This document shows positions 41,639 through 50,456 of a stretch of DNA of 64,000 nt, piece after piece. How positions within the stretch are numbered: the first letter of the stretch is position 1; each line of letters opens with the position of its first letter. The notes beneath the pieces are model-generated. The model was not told the DNA's origin, did not search any database, and saw only the letters and a list, made by a program, of their open reading frames with translations. The position numbers and the translations under genes were made by a program. The DNA lies in assembly GCF_014205335.1 (NCBI RefSeq), contig NZ_JACHNH010000001.1, positions 8,764,001-8,828,000 of the forward strand, written 5' to 3'. The stretch is from Amorphoplanes digitatis (GTDB lineage Bacteria > Actinomycetota > Actinomycetes > Mycobacteriales > Micromonosporaceae).

Positions 41639-43372
41639 ATGCTGCTGCGAATGTCCACGATGCTGCTCAAGACCCTGCGCGAGGAGCCGGCCGAGGCGGA
41701 GGTGCCGAGCCATCGGCTGCTGCTGCGGGCCGGCTACATCCGGCGCGCGGCACCGGGCGGATTCACCTGGCTACCGCTCGGCAGGCTGGTGCTCGACCGC
41801 GTGACCCAGGTGATCCGGGAGGAGATGACCGCCATCGGCGGGCAGGAGGTGGCCTTCCCGGCCCTGCTGCCCCGCGACCCGTACGAGGTGAGCGGCCGCT
41901 GGACGGAGTACGGCGACGAGATCTTCACGCTGCGGGACCGCCGCGGCGCCGAGTTCCTGCTCGCGCCCACGCACGAGGAGATGTTCGCCCTGCTGGTGCA
42001 GGACATGACGAGCTCGTACCGCGACCTGCCCCTGGTCCTGTTCCAGATCCAGACGAAGTTCCGCGACGAGGCCCGGCCCCGCGCCGGCCTGCTGCGCGGC
42101 CGCGAGTTCCTGATGAAGGACTCCTACTCGTTTGACCTCGACGACGCGGGCCTCGGCGCGGCGTACGCACTGCACCGGGCGGCCTACCAGCGCGTCTTCG
42201 AGCGCCTCGGGCTCGAGCACACCATCGTGTCGGCGACCTCCGGCGCCATGGGCGGCTCCGCGTCGGAGGAGTTCCTGGCCTCCTCCGAGGTGGGCGAGGA
42301 CACGTTCGTGGGCTGCACCGCCTGCGCGTACGCGGCCAACACCGAGGCGGTCGTCACCCCGGTCCCCGCGGTACCCGGGCGCGAGCACCCCGGGCTGACG
42401 GTCCACGACACCCCGGACAGCCCGACCATCGCCGCGCTCGTCGACCTCGCCAACGCGCGTGCGCTCGACGGCCGCACCGACTGGACGGCCGCCGACACCC
42501 TCAAGAACGTCGTCTTCACCGTCCACCACCCGGGCCGGGAGGACGAGTTGCTGGCGGTCGGCGTGCCCGGCGACCGCGAGATCGACACCAAGCGCCTCGA
42601 CGCCGCGCTGAGCCCGGCCACCGTCAGCGTGTTCGACGACTTCGAGGCGCACCCCGACCTGGTCAAGGGCTACATCGGGCCGCAGGGCATCAAGATCCGC
42701 TACCTGGCCGACCCGCGCGTCGCGACCGGCACCGCGTGGCTCACCGGCGCCAACGAGCCCGGCCGGCACGCGACCTCGGTCGTCGCGGGCCGGGACTTCA
42801 CCCCCGACGGCACCGTCGAGGCCGCCGAGGTTCGGGCCGGCGACCCCTGCCCGGCGTGCGGCACCGGCGGGCTGACCATCCGGCGCGGCATCGAGATCGC
42901 ACACATCTTCCGGCTGGGCCGGCGCTACACCGACGCCTTCAAGGTCGACGTGCTGGGCGCGGACGGCAAGCCCGCGCGCCTGACCATGGGCTCCTACGGC
43001 ATCGGCGTCTCGCGCGCGGTCGCCTCGATCGCCGAGCAGCACCGCGACGACCGCGGCCTGCTCTGGCCGGACGAGGTCGCCCCCGCCGACGTGCACGTGA
43101 TCGCGGCCGGCAAGGAGGGTCAGGTCGAGGCGGCCCTCGACCTCGGCGCGACCCTGCTCGCGGAGGGATTGCGGGTGCTCGTCGACGACCGGCCGCAGCT
43201 GTCGGCGGGGGTGAAGTTCACCGATGCCGAGCTGATCGGAATCCGCCGGATCGTCGTGGTCGGCCGCCGTCTCGCCGAGGGGTACGCGGAGGTGCGCGAC
43301 CGGCGTACCGGAGAGCGGCGCGACGTTCCGCTCGCGGACGTGACGCGTGTAATGAAGGAGCTGGCCGGGTAA
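41639..43372 (+). CDS. proS: Prolyl-tRNA synthetase
   Basis: Class II aminoacyl-tRNA synthetase, 577 residues, bacterial type with the YbaK-like editing insert. The ATG at 41639 gives MLLRMSTMLLKTLREEPAEA, the family N-terminus. Motif 2/3 regions are visible (FRDEARPRAGLLRGREFLMK; MGSYGIGVSRAV), together with HEEMFALLVQDMTSSYRDLP and the C-terminal anticodon domain (VHVIAAGKEG). A free-standing YbaK-like protein at 45445 may share the editing task. It is divergent from sseA. Confidence 0.97.
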   Translation: MLLRMSTMLLKTLREEPAEAEVPSHRLLLRAGYIRRAAPGGFTWLPLGRLVLDRVTQVIREEMTAIGGQEVAFPALLPRDPYEVSGRWTEYGDEIFTLRDRRGAEFLLAPTHEEMFALLVQDMTSSYRDLPLVLFQIQTKFRDEARPRAGLLRGREFLMKDSYSFDLDDAGLGAAYALHRAAYQRVFERLGLEHTIVSATSGAMGGSASEEFLASSEVGEDTFVGCTACAYAANTEAVVTPVPAVPGREHPGLTVHDTPDSPTIAALVDLANARALDGRTDWTAADTLKNVVFTVHHPGREDELLAVGVPGDREIDTKRLDAALSPATVSVFDDFEAHPDLVKGYIGPQGIKIRYLADPRVATGTAWLTGANEPGRHATSVVAGRDFTPDGTVEAAEVRAGDPCPACGTGGLTIRRGIEIAHIFRLGRRYTDAFKVDVLGADGKPARLTMGSYGIGVSRAVASIAEQHRDDRGLLWPDEVAPADVHVIAAGKEGQVEAALDLGATLLAEGLRVLVDDRPQLSAGVKFTDAELIGIRRIVVVGRRLAEGYAEVRDRRTGERRDVPLADVTRVMKELAG

Positions 43373-43417
43373 GCGGGCCGGAGACGGACGCGGACACGGG
43401 TGGAGGTTTACGGACCA

Positions 43418-43825
43418 ATGGCGAGGACAGCGGTCGCTGACGTGATGACCCGGCAGATCGTCTACCTGCCCGGCGGCACGATGCTGGACGAGGCCGCGCA
43501 GGTGATGCGCGACCAGGAGATCGGCGACGTCGTGGTCACCGACGGCCCCACCCTCTCCGGCATCGTGACCGACCGCGACATCGTGGTGCGGGCGGTCGCC
43601 GCCGGCCTGCAGGCGGCGGCGACGACGCTGGCGTCGATCGCCTCCCGCGAGCTGATCATGATCGACCAGTTCGCCACAGTGGAGGAGGCGGTGCAGGCGA
43701 TGCGCGACCGCGGCATCCGCCGGCTACTGGTGTGCGACGCGGATCGCAACCTCGTCGGCATCCTCAGCCTGAGTGACGTTGCCCTCCTGCCGACCTCGGA
43801 GTCGGGACGGGCGAACGCGACGTAG
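43418..43825 (+). CDS. CBS-pair protein
   Basis: 135 residues forming two CBS domains: VADVMTRQIVYLPGGTMLDE with GIVTDRDIVVRAVA, then LIMIDQFATVEEAVQ with GIRRLLVCDADRNLVGILSL. CBS pairs bind adenosyl nucleotides as energy or stress sensors. The ATG at 43418 gives MARTAVADVM; a GTG at 43400 would add six residues. It starts 45 bp after proS and lies 9 bp before sufE in the same direction. Ligand unknown. Confidence 0.9.
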   Translation: MARTAVADVMTRQIVYLPGGTMLDEAAQVMRDQEIGDVVVTDGPTLSGIVTDRDIVVRAVAAGLQAAATTLASIASRELIMIDQFATVEEAVQAMRDRGIRRLLVCDADRNLVGILSLSDVALLPTSESGRANAT

Positions 43826-43834
43826 GGTCGGGAC

Positions 43835-44272
43835 GTGAGCGACATGCCGCCCAAGCTGGCCGAGATCGTCGACGACTTCGCCTCCGCGCCGCGCGACGTC
43901 GTGCTGGAGATGCTGCTCGAGTTCTCCGACGCCGTGCCACCCCTGCCCGACGAGCTCAAGGGCCACGAGGGCATGGAGCAGGTGCCGGAGTGCCAGACGC
44001 AGTTCTTCCTGCGCGCCGAGGTGCGGCCGGACGACACGGTGCAGACCTGGTTCGACTGCCCGCTCGAGGCGCCGACGACCCGCGCGTTCGCCGGCATCCT
44101 CGCCGAGGGGCTCGAAGGCGCGTCGGCCGGCGCGATCCTGGCCGTGCCCGACGACCTCTACAACCGGATGGGCCTGGCAACAGCGATCAGCCCGCTGCGC
44201 ATCCGCGGCGGCACCGCGATCCTCGGCAGGCTCAAGCGCCAGATCCGTGAGCAGGAGGACGCGAAGCCGTGA
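43835..44272 (+). CDS. sufE: SufE-family sulfur acceptor
   Basis: Accepts sulfane sulfur from a cysteine desulfurase for Fe-S cluster assembly. 145 residues with the active-site Cys53 in VPECQTQFFL, plus the conserved FDCPLEAPTTRAFAGIL region and RIRGGTAILGRLKRQI near the end. Its stop overlaps the start of the DsbA-like gene by 3 bp. The rhodanese nearby may supply or accept the same sulfur. Confidence 0.95.
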   Translation: MSDMPPKLAEIVDDFASAPRDVVLEMLLEFSDAVPPLPDELKGHEGMEQVPECQTQFFLRAEVRPDDTVQTWFDCPLEAPTTRAFAGILAEGLEGASAGAILAVPDDLYNRMGLATAISPLRIRGGTAILGRLKRQIREQEDAKP

Positions 44273-44910
44273 ACGTCGAGGTCTGGTCCGACGTCATCTG
44301 CCCGTGGTGCTACATCGGCAAGCGCCGCCTGGAGACCGCGCTGCGGGACTTCGGCGGCGACGCGACGATGACCTTCCGGGCGTACCAGCTCGATCCCGCA
44401 CCGATACCGCACCCGGTGCCGATCAGGCAGGCCCTTGAGGCGAAGTTCGGCGGCCGGGAGCAGGCCGACCGGATGTTCGCCCACGTCACCGCGATCGCCG
44501 CGGCGGACGGGCTGACCATGAACTTCGACAAGGCGATCGCCGCCAACACCTTCGACGCCCATCGCCTGATCGCCTGGGCCGCCACCCAGGAGCTACAGCT
44601 CAGCATGATCGAGGCGCTGCAACGGGCGCACTTCACCGACGGCGTCGACCTGGGCTCGCACACCGAACTGGCCCGGCTCGCCGACTCGATCGGCCTCGAC
44701 GGGCAGGCCGCGCACGCCTACCTGGCGACCCCCGCCGGCACCGACGCCGTGAACGCCGACCTGGCCGAGGCGCGCCAGCTCGGCATCACCAGCGTGCCGA
44801 CGTTCGTGGTCGACCGGAAGTTCGCGATTCAGGGCGCACAGGAGCCGGCCGTGCTGCGCACCGCCTTCGACGAGATCGCCCGCCGAGAGGCCGTCGACAC
44901 CCCTCGATGA
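44269..44910 (+). CDS. DsbA-family (FrnE-like) oxidoreductase
   Basis: 213-residue thioredoxin-fold protein with a helical insert. The CPWC active site (Cys11-Cys14) lies in DVICPWCYIGKRRLE and the cis-Pro in GITSVPTFVVD. No signal peptide, so it works in the cytoplasm, like FrnE of the daunorubicin/frenolicin type. It overlaps sufE by a GTGA junction, hinting at thiol/sulfur handling. Its stop is followed directly by the parS-like site. Confidence 0.94.
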   Translation: MNVEVWSDVICPWCYIGKRRLETALRDFGGDATMTFRAYQLDPAPIPHPVPIRQALEAKFGGREQADRMFAHVTAIAAADGLTMNFDKAIAANTFDAHRLIAWAATQELQLSMIEALQRAHFTDGVDLGSHTELARLADSIGLDGQAAHAYLATPAGTDAVNADLAEARQLGITSVPTFVVDRKFAIQGAQEPAVLRTAFDEIARREAVDTPR

Positions 44911-44926
44911 GGTTCCACGTGAAACC
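44911..44926. promoter_or_regulatory. parS-like ParB-binding site
   Basis: GGTTCCACGTGAAACC contains GTTCCACGTGAAAC, the 14-bp core of the bacterial parS consensus (TGTTNCACGTGAAACA). It fills the entire 16-bp gap between two convergent stop codons. Flanks extend the inverted repeat to 28 bp (CGATGAGGTT...AACCTCATCG) and could also form a terminator. It lies about 19 kb from dnaN, as expected for origin-proximal parS. Confidence 0.75.
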
Positions 44927-45448
44927 TCATCGACGGGCGCGATTGTCCCGCCGCATGGCGATCCGCTGCGCGGGGTCCAGCCCGTGCGCGGCCTCCTCGG
45001 CCATCAGCCGCGTCAGCTCGGGCCCGCGCTCACCGGGCTCTAGCGTGACAAAGCCGATCCGCTCGTAGTACGGCCCGTTCCACGGCACGCCCCGGAACGT
45101 GGTCAGGGTCAGCGCGCCGATTCCCTGCCCGGCCGCCCACGCGTCGACGTGGTCGATCAGCCTGCGGCCGACGCCGCGGCGCGCGTGCTCGGGCCGCACG
45201 CTGATCTGCTCGATGTGCGCAAGCCCGTCGACCGACATGACCAGGACGAACGCGATCGGAGTGTCCGTCTCGTCGACGACGACCCAGCTGCGCCCGGCCC
45301 GCACGAACTCGGCAAGGGCCTCGGTGGTGGGTACCGGATGCTCGGCGATGTCCGACATCCCGACGTCGTGGAAGAGCTCGCCGGCCGCCAGCTCGATCTG
45401 CTGGATGACGGTCAGATCGTCGTACCGGGTGGGCCGGATGTCGTTCAC
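44927..45448 (-). CDS. GNAT-family acetyltransferase
   Basis: 173-residue acetyl-CoA-dependent N-acetyltransferase. The acetyl-CoA loop reads SVRPEHARRGVGRRLIDHV, preceded by GLAHIEQI and followed by GPYYERIGFVTLE. The GTG start overlaps the stop of the YbaK-like gene (GTGA). Substrate unknown. It is convergent with the DsbA-like gene across the parS-like site. Confidence 0.9.
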   Translation of the reverse strand: MNDIRPTRYDDLTVIQQIELAAGELFHDVGMSDIAEHPVPTTEALAEFVRAGRSWVVVDETDTPIAFVLVMSVDGLAHIEQISVRPEHARRGVGRRLIDHVDAWAAGQGIGALTLTTFRGVPWNGPYYERIGFVTLEPGERGPELTRLMAEEAAHGLDPAQRIAMRRDNRARR

Positions 45449-46017
45449 GCCTCGGCGCCGACCTCGCGGGCCAGGCCCTCGATGACCTCGGCGCCCGGCA
45501 GCGCGGCCAGCGCCGCACCCGGGATGGCGATCTTGCTGTGCCGGACCCCGGACCCGATGATCACGTGCGGCGTCGCGACCACCCGGGCGTCGACGAGCAC
45601 GGGCCACGACGACGGGACTCCGATCGGGGTGATTCCGCCGTACTCCATGCCGGTCAGCCGTACCGCGTCGTCCATGGGCGCGAAGCTGGCCTTCCGGGAG
45701 TCGAGGAGGCGGCGCACGATCCCGTTCACGTCGGCGCGGGTCGTCGCCAGGATGACGCAGGCCGCGTACCTGGTGACCTCGCCGCGGCGCCCGGCGACGA
45801 TCACGCAGTTCGCCGACTCCTCGAGGCGCACGCCGTACGCGTCGCAGAAGGCGGCCGTGTCGGCCAGGCCGGGGTCGATCGGCGCGACCATCACCTGATC
45901 GCGATCGGTCAGCGCGGGAGTGGGCCACGCCTCGAGAGCCGCCGTGACCGGCGCGGCGAGCAGATCGGGGCGAGAGGTCGCGGGTTCGAGCTTCAGGGTT
46001 CCGAGCACGCCCGACAT
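45445..46017 (-). CDS. YbaK/EbsC-family aminoacyl-tRNA deacylase
   Basis: Editing-domain protein of about 190 residues, probably hydrolysing mischarged tRNA. Family features: ESANCVIVAGRRGE, RYAACVILATTRADVNG, ARKASF-like DSRKASFAP and GGITPIGVPSSWPVLVDARV. The ATG at 46017 is used here, but its GGGGAGG ribosome site is so close that the GTG at 46008 (VLGTLKLEP) may be the real start. It forms an overlapping pair with the GNAT gene. Its proximity to proS fits the known role of YbaK in clearing Cys-tRNA-Pro. Confidence 0.85.
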   Translation of the reverse strand: MSGVLGTLKLEPATSRPDLLAAPVTAALEAWPTPALTDRDQVMVAPIDPGLADTAAFCDAYGVRLEESANCVIVAGRRGEVTRYAACVILATTRADVNGIVRRLLDSRKASFAPMDDAVRLTGMEYGGITPIGVPSSWPVLVDARVVATPHVIIGSGVRHSKIAIPGAALAALPGAEVIEGLAREVGAEA

Positions 46018-46094
46018 CCTCCCCGAGCGCCCGCCCACCGGCCAGCCAATTCACCAGCGCTCAGTTTTGGTGTGATCCTGCCGACATTGATTGG

Positions 46095-46502
46095 ATGGAG
46101 GAGAGACGCAGCGCGCGGGTGGGCACGGTCAGCGGCCTCGCCCTGCTGGCGGGCGGCACGGCCATGGCCGCGGTAGCCGGCGACACCCATACGATCTTCT
46201 CTTCCACCCTGCTCGGGCTGCTGGCGGTCGTGATGGGCCACGCGCTGCTGACGGAGATCCGGCGCCAGGCGCGGCGCCGATCGGCGGGCGGCTGGGCGGT
46301 CCAGGACACCGTCAACTCGGTGTTGCTCGCCGTTTTCGCGGTGGGCGCGCTGACCGCGACGGTCCTGCCCGTGGCCGCGCCACCGATCCGGGCCGTCGGC
46401 CTGATCCTGACCATCGGGTACGCCGTGAGCTGCGTTTACTTCGTCCGCGAGCGCCGCCGGGCGATAACCACACCGACAAGCGAAGAGGCCGCGGGGCGCT
46501 GA
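46095..46502 (+). CDS. Small four-segment membrane protein
   Basis: 135 residues with about four hydrophobic segments (near 13-28, 33-52, 70-90, 98-118) and basic ends. No motif is recognised. The ATG at 46095 has no ribosome site before it, so an internal GTG (46119 or 46128) using GGAGGAG is possible. Divergent from the YbaK-like gene. Between it and the next gene, GTTTCATCGCCGGG occurs twice (46508 and 46530 regions). Confidence 0.7.
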   Translation: MEERRSARVGTVSGLALLAGGTAMAAVAGDTHTIFSSTLLGLLAVVMGHALLTEIRRQARRRSAGGWAVQDTVNSVLLAVFAVGALTATVLPVAAPPIRAVGLILTIGYAVSCVYFVRERRRAITTPTSEEAAGR

Positions 46503-46609
46503 GGCGTGTTTCATCGCCGGGATCGGGTCTTGTTTCATCGCCGGGTCGCCTTAGCGGCGCCGGCCCGTGTCCTTCTCGCCGGTTGGCCGGCCGCTCATAT
46601 CATCGGCCG

Positions 46610-47095
46610 ATGATCAGCGCCCGTAGAGCCACCGCAGCCGACGCTGCGGAACTGGTCCGGCTTCGCGGCGTGATGATCGCTGCGATGCAGGGCCGCGAGC
46701 CCGATGACGGTCCATGGCGCGAGTACGCACAGGGAACCCTGGAAAGACGGCTGGCCGAGGCCGAACCGACCCTCGCGGCCTTTGTCGTCACACAGCCGGA
46801 CACCCCGGGCAGGCTCGCCGCCTGCGCGGTCGGCACCGTGGAGGCGCGCCTCGGCGGGCCGGGCAACCCCAGCGGCCTGACCGGCTACGTCTTCAACGTC
46901 GCCACCGACCCCGCCCACCGCCGCCTCGGCTACTCCCGGAGCTGCACCACGGCCCTGCTGAACTGGTACCGGAGCCAGGGCATCGTCACCGTCGATCTGC
47001 GCGCCACGCCAGCGGCGGAACCGCTCTACCGATCGCTCGGTTTCGTCCGCACGCCGGATCCGGCCATGCGCCTCCACCTGCCCGGTACCGCCTGA
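46610..47095 (+). CDS. GNAT-family acetyltransferase
   Basis: 161 residues from the ATG at 46610 (MISARRATAADAAELVRLRG). The acetyl-CoA-binding loop is VATDPAHRRLGYSRS and the C-terminal motif is AEPLYRSLGFVRTPDPAMRL. The usual RxxGxG/A loop reads RRLGYS, a slightly unusual form. Upstream frames to 46091 are out of the coding context. Substrate unknown; stands alone. Confidence 0.88.
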   Translation: MISARRATAADAAELVRLRGVMIAAMQGREPDDGPWREYAQGTLERRLAEAEPTLAAFVVTQPDTPGRLAACAVGTVEARLGGPGNPSGLTGYVFNVATDPAHRRLGYSRSCTTALLNWYRSQGIVTVDLRATPAAEPLYRSLGFVRTPDPAMRLHLPGTA

Positions 47096-47439
47096 GCACG
47101 CTGCGTCGTTCTCGCGGACACCGTCACCTGGTGCGCCGAGCGCGGCGTCACCACCCCGGCGAGCGCTCTTCGACAGCGGCTCGGCCAGTCGACAGCGGCT
47201 CGGCCAGCAAATCCCGGCTCTTGGGCCGCGACCTGCCGTGAGCCCGGCCGCTGGCCTGCGGCCCGGCGCGGGACGGCTCGGGACATGGACCTCGTCGGCG
47301 ACAGCACACCCACCGTCGTCGCCGTGAAGAAGATCCGCACTTGCGGTGGTGTATCCGTCCGTCCGTCCGTCCGTCCGTCCGTCCGTCCGTCCGTCCGTCC
47401 AGCCCGCGCCGCAGGCCGTCATGATCCGAGAGCCGACCG
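47096..47439. other. Intergenic region with short repeats
   Basis: 344 bp between the GNAT and Nudix stops. It holds a 19-bp direct repeat (47170-47188, 47189-47207, tcgacagcggctcggccag) and the GTCC microsatellite at 47354-47400. No ribosome site or conserved frame is seen. Confidence 0.6.
47354..47400. repeat. (TCCG)n tetranucleotide microsatellite, nearly 12 units
   Basis: 47 bp of perfect 4-bp repeats without interruption. Frames through it encode (VRPS)n and are not linked to a start signal. Confidence 0.92.
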
Positions 47440-47841
47440 TCAGCCCTCGACCTGCGGCAACGCGAAGATCATCGGTGGGATCGGGATGCCCGGCCCGTCC
47501 GGGCTCACCTCGGGCAGCGGCACCCAGGCGAGGCCGACCGGCAGCGGCCCGCCGACGTGCGGCCCGAGCTGCGGCTCCCCGTCGGCCACCGTCACCGCGA
47601 ACACCGAGGTCATCCCCGACGGGTACGGGGTGTCCAGCACGAAGCGGGCCTCCTTCACCACCAGGCCGACCTCCTCGAGCACCTCGCGCCGGACCGCGTC
47701 CTCCGGCGTCTCGCCAGGGTCGATACCGCCGCCGGGCAGCGTCCACCATTCACGGTTGCCGTCGCGCAGGCTCCGCTCGTGCACCATCAATACCCGGCCG
47801 TCCCGCACGATGATGGCCGCGGCTCGCTTCCGTCCACTCAC
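47440..47841 (-). CDS. Nudix hydrolase
   Basis: 133 residues. The Nudix box runs GGGIDPGETPEDAVRREVLE then EVGLV and matches GX5EX7REUXEEXGU. The fold begins RAAAIIVRDGRVLMVHE. Such enzymes hydrolyse nucleoside diphosphate derivatives such as 8-oxo-dGTP, ADP-ribose or sugar nucleotides; the exact substrate cannot be told. Confidence 0.93.
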   Translation of the reverse strand: MSGRKRAAAIIVRDGRVLMVHERSLRDGNREWWTLPGGGIDPGETPEDAVRREVLEEVGLVVKEARFVLDTPYPSGMTSVFAVTVADGEPQLGPHVGGPLPVGLAWVPLPEVSPDGPGIPIPPMIFALPQVEG

Positions 47842-48159
47842 GAATGAAGGCTAGCTGCCTGACCGTGTCTGCAAGGTCACGGGGAACCCACGACGCCAAG
47901 AGGCGAAACAGAACGGCAAGCAACACGAACCCGACGACCGCGAGTACGAAGGCAGAACCTCACTACCCGAGCCGCGCTCCCAGCCGCCGCCTACGACGCC
48001 ACGAGGAGCCGTTCCATAGAACAACGCATCACCGAGACCAGGCCCAAGTTTCGTCCCGCACCCGCCAGCGAAAGTGCGAATACCGGTCGTATCCCTCAAC
48101 CGGTCCGCCTCGCTAACGCACATCGAGCACCGGCTGGAACACGCCGCCCGCCACCCTTC

Positions 48160-48560
48160 CAGCCGGCCGAGAGGAAAGCTGGGCCCGCCACACTCCGACC
48201 GAGCAACGCGAATGCTGACCCGCCACAGGCCGGGCCCACCGAGACGAACGCTCGACCCACCACACGCCCGGCCCAACAACCCGGACACTCGACCCGCCAC
48301 AGGCCGGGCCCAACATCCCGGGCACTCCACCACCACAGGCCGGCCCAGCAACGCGACTCTGACCCGCCACGGGCCGGGCCCACCGAGACGAACGCTCAGC
48401 CCGCCACACGCCCGGCCCAGCAACCCGGACGCTCGACCCGACACAGGCCGGGCCCAGCAACCCGGACGCTCGACCCACCACGGGCCGGCCCAGCAACGCG
48501 ACTCTGACCCGCCACAGGCCGGGCCCTAGCGAGACGGATGCTCGGCCCGCCGTGGGCCGT
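48160..48560. repeat. Degenerate 36-37 bp tandem repeat array
   Basis: About ten imperfect units with the core CCGCCACAGGCCGGGCCCA followed by a variable ACCGAGACGAACGCTCGA or ACAACCCGGACGCTCGA part. Two unit types alternate irregularly. The array lies in the 738-bp spacer (47842-48579) between the Nudix and excisionase-like genes. The rest of that spacer shows no gene. Confidence 0.75.
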
Positions 48561-48579
48561 CATGCTCCGGGAGACATCC

Positions 48580-49188
48580 CTAGACGCTGCGCAGCACCCG
48601 CTCGAAACTTTCCGGGCGCATCGGGCGCGCGCGGTCGCGCCGGCTGTCAGCGAGTGCAGCCAACACCGCCACGCGCTCCTTCTCCGGAAGAATCCCCGCG
48701 AACGGCGAGGTCTCCCGTAGATCAACCGCGAAGGCGGCGGACGACGTGAGCGCCTCCAGCACCGCCTCGACCCCCTCGTCGAGCACAGCATCCCAACGGT
48801 CGAGCCACTCCCAGGCCCGGCCCTCCGGATGCATCCGCCGCAGTCGCCGCAGGTTGATCTCGGCCGCCGCCATCACCGCGCGCGGGTCCCGGACCAGCCG
48901 GCCCGCGACCGCTCGGTGCAGCCACAGCTTCTCCTGCTGCTCCCTGTTCATTTTCGGACGGATCAGCGCCTCGACGTCGCTGCGCCGGATGCGCCGCTGC
49001 CGTTCGATCGTCACGTACGGAAGTAGCCCGCGCAGACAGAGATCGGCGACATGCGCCCGCGACGAGCGCAACAACACAGCGGCCTCGCCGGTCGTCAGCA
49101 GCTCTCGGTTGCGCATCGTCACACGTGGATATTGGCGTTCCGCCGAAGGCCGACGCAACAACCGAACGGCTCTTGACTCTTTCATCAT
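48580..49188 (-). CDS. Excisionase/MerR-like helix-turn-helix protein
   Basis: Up to 202 residues. The winged-helix region is LTTGEAAVLLRSSRAHVADL then LPYVTIERQRRIRRSDVEAL, as in the excisionase family. A helical C-terminal half of unknown fold follows. The start may be 49188 or 49116 (MRNRELL); neither has a good ribosome site. No integrase, toxin or phage gene is nearby, so it is probably a stand-alone regulator or an orphan antitoxin-like protein. Confidence 0.7.
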   Translation of the reverse strand: MMKESRAVRLLRRPSAERQYPRVTMRNRELLTTGEAAVLLRSSRAHVADLCLRGLLPYVTIERQRRIRRSDVEALIRPKMNREQQEKLWLHRAVAGRLVRDPRAVMAAAEINLRRLRRMHPEGRAWEWLDRWDAVLDEGVEAVLEALTSSAAFAVDLRETSPFAGILPEKERVAVLAALADSRRDRARPMRPESFERVLRSV

Positions 49189-49221
49189 GGCCTAGCGGAG
49201 ATCACCCGGCCGGGCCGCCAC

Positions 49222-50409
49222 TCACGCGTGCGGACCCACGGTGACGGGTCCGACGGTCAGCTCCGCCCGGCCCTCCAGGATCTCGGCGATCCGGTCGACC
49301 TCGGCGTCCAGCAGCCGCAGCAGCCGCGCGCCCAGCGGGACGAACGGCTCGACCGTCACCGCGATCCGGCGCCCCGACCTGCGCTGATGCCAGACACCCG
49401 CGACGACCCCGTCGACCAGCAGCGCCGGCACGTTACCCGCCTGACCGTTGGTCAACGCCCGCTCACCCGCCCGCCCGGGAAACAGGGTCGCCCGCGGAGA
49501 ACACCCGATCAGGTACGCGTCGAAGTACGGCAACAGCCGCAGCCCGCCGTACCGTCGGCCCTCGAACGTGGTGTCGCCCAGGGCGACCCAGGCCTCGACG
49601 CCGTCGAAGTCGACCGGCTCGATGAGACCCGCGAAGCGGGTGAAGAGCCCCGCCGCCCAGGCGGGCGAGGCGCCCAGCCAGCGCGCGAAATGTGCCGGGG
49701 TCGCCGGCCCGTATGTCCGTAGATACCGGGTGACCAGCGTCGCGAGCGCCTCGTCGACGGGCGCCGGCCGAAAGCCGGCAATCCGGCGCGCGGGACTCAT
49801 ATAGGTGGCCCGGCGCGCGCGGTCCGGCCCGAAACACATGGCGCCGCGGTTCATCGCCGCGGCCTCCGCCTGCCGCCAGCGCGGCCACAGATCCTGAAAT
49901 GCCGGCATGACGCGCTCTCCGGCCCAGGGCCCGGCACGCACCACGATCGCCGCGGTCAACTCATCGACGGTCAACGGGGCGTCCGCCACCGCGACAGCGT
50001 CGGAGATCGCGGCAACGACCTGGTCCGTCTGCGTTCCGGTCATCCGCACCCCGGGCGCGAACGGGCTCGCGCCGGCCGGCACGGCCTGGAGCGCCCCCGT
50101 CCACATCGGGAGATCCGCTGCGGCCAGCAGATGCACCGTCCCACGTGGACCCCGCGACTTGATCAATGAACATTCGGCGGCAGGCGGCTCGGATGCCGCC
50201 GCCCAGAGCGCGTCGCGGACGCCGGCGCGGGTCACGCCGCCGGTCCGGATCCCGATCGACACCTCGGCCGCGGACATGACCTGCGCATGGATCCCGAGCG
50301 CGCCAGCAGCGGCCGCGGCCGGATCGCCAGCCCGGTCGCCGTCCGTGAGGTGATGCCGCGCCAGCCGCCGACTGGACACGTCATCCCAGGTCAACCGCAC
50401 CTTCGTCAC
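49222..50409 (-). CDS. Winged-helix DNA-binding protein (AlkZ/YcaQ-like)
   Basis: 395 residues of the HTH_42/DUF1006 family, which includes the AlkZ and YcaQ DNA glycosylases that unhook cross-links. Tandem winged-helix features: WDDVSSRRLARHHLTDG, ALGIHAQVMSAAEVSIGIR, SRGPRGTVHLL and C-terminal LPYFDAYLIGCSPR with VDGVVAGVWHQRRSGRR. The glycosylase QxQ motif is not clearly present, so catalysis is unsure; a DNA-binding role is likely. The upstream spacer consists largely of 13-bp repeats. Confidence 0.85.
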   Translation of the reverse strand: MTKVRLTWDDVSSRRLARHHLTDGDRAGDPAAAAAGALGIHAQVMSAAEVSIGIRTGGVTRAGVRDALWAAASEPPAAECSLIKSRGPRGTVHLLAAADLPMWTGALQAVPAGASPFAPGVRMTGTQTDQVVAAISDAVAVADAPLTVDELTAAIVVRAGPWAGERVMPAFQDLWPRWRQAEAAAMNRGAMCFGPDRARRATYMSPARRIAGFRPAPVDEALATLVTRYLRTYGPATPAHFARWLGASPAWAAGLFTRFAGLIEPVDFDGVEAWVALGDTTFEGRRYGGLRLLPYFDAYLIGCSPRATLFPGRAGERALTNGQAGNVPALLVDGVVAGVWHQRRSGRRIAVTVEPFVPLGARLLRLLDAEVDRIAEILEGRAELTVGPVTVGPHA

Positions 50410-50456
50410 CGTACGCCGCAGGCGGGTGTACGCGTCCGCGATCGACCCGCGCCGCG

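Noticed and set aside
48580..49188. Prophage or integrative element marker
   Set aside because: The excisionase-like helix-turn-helix stands alone. No integrase, att repeat or phage gene is near the tRNAs.
50141..50160. Second parS-like site (GTCCCACGTGGACC)
   Set aside because: Palindromic but three mismatches from the core and inside a coding region; probably chance.
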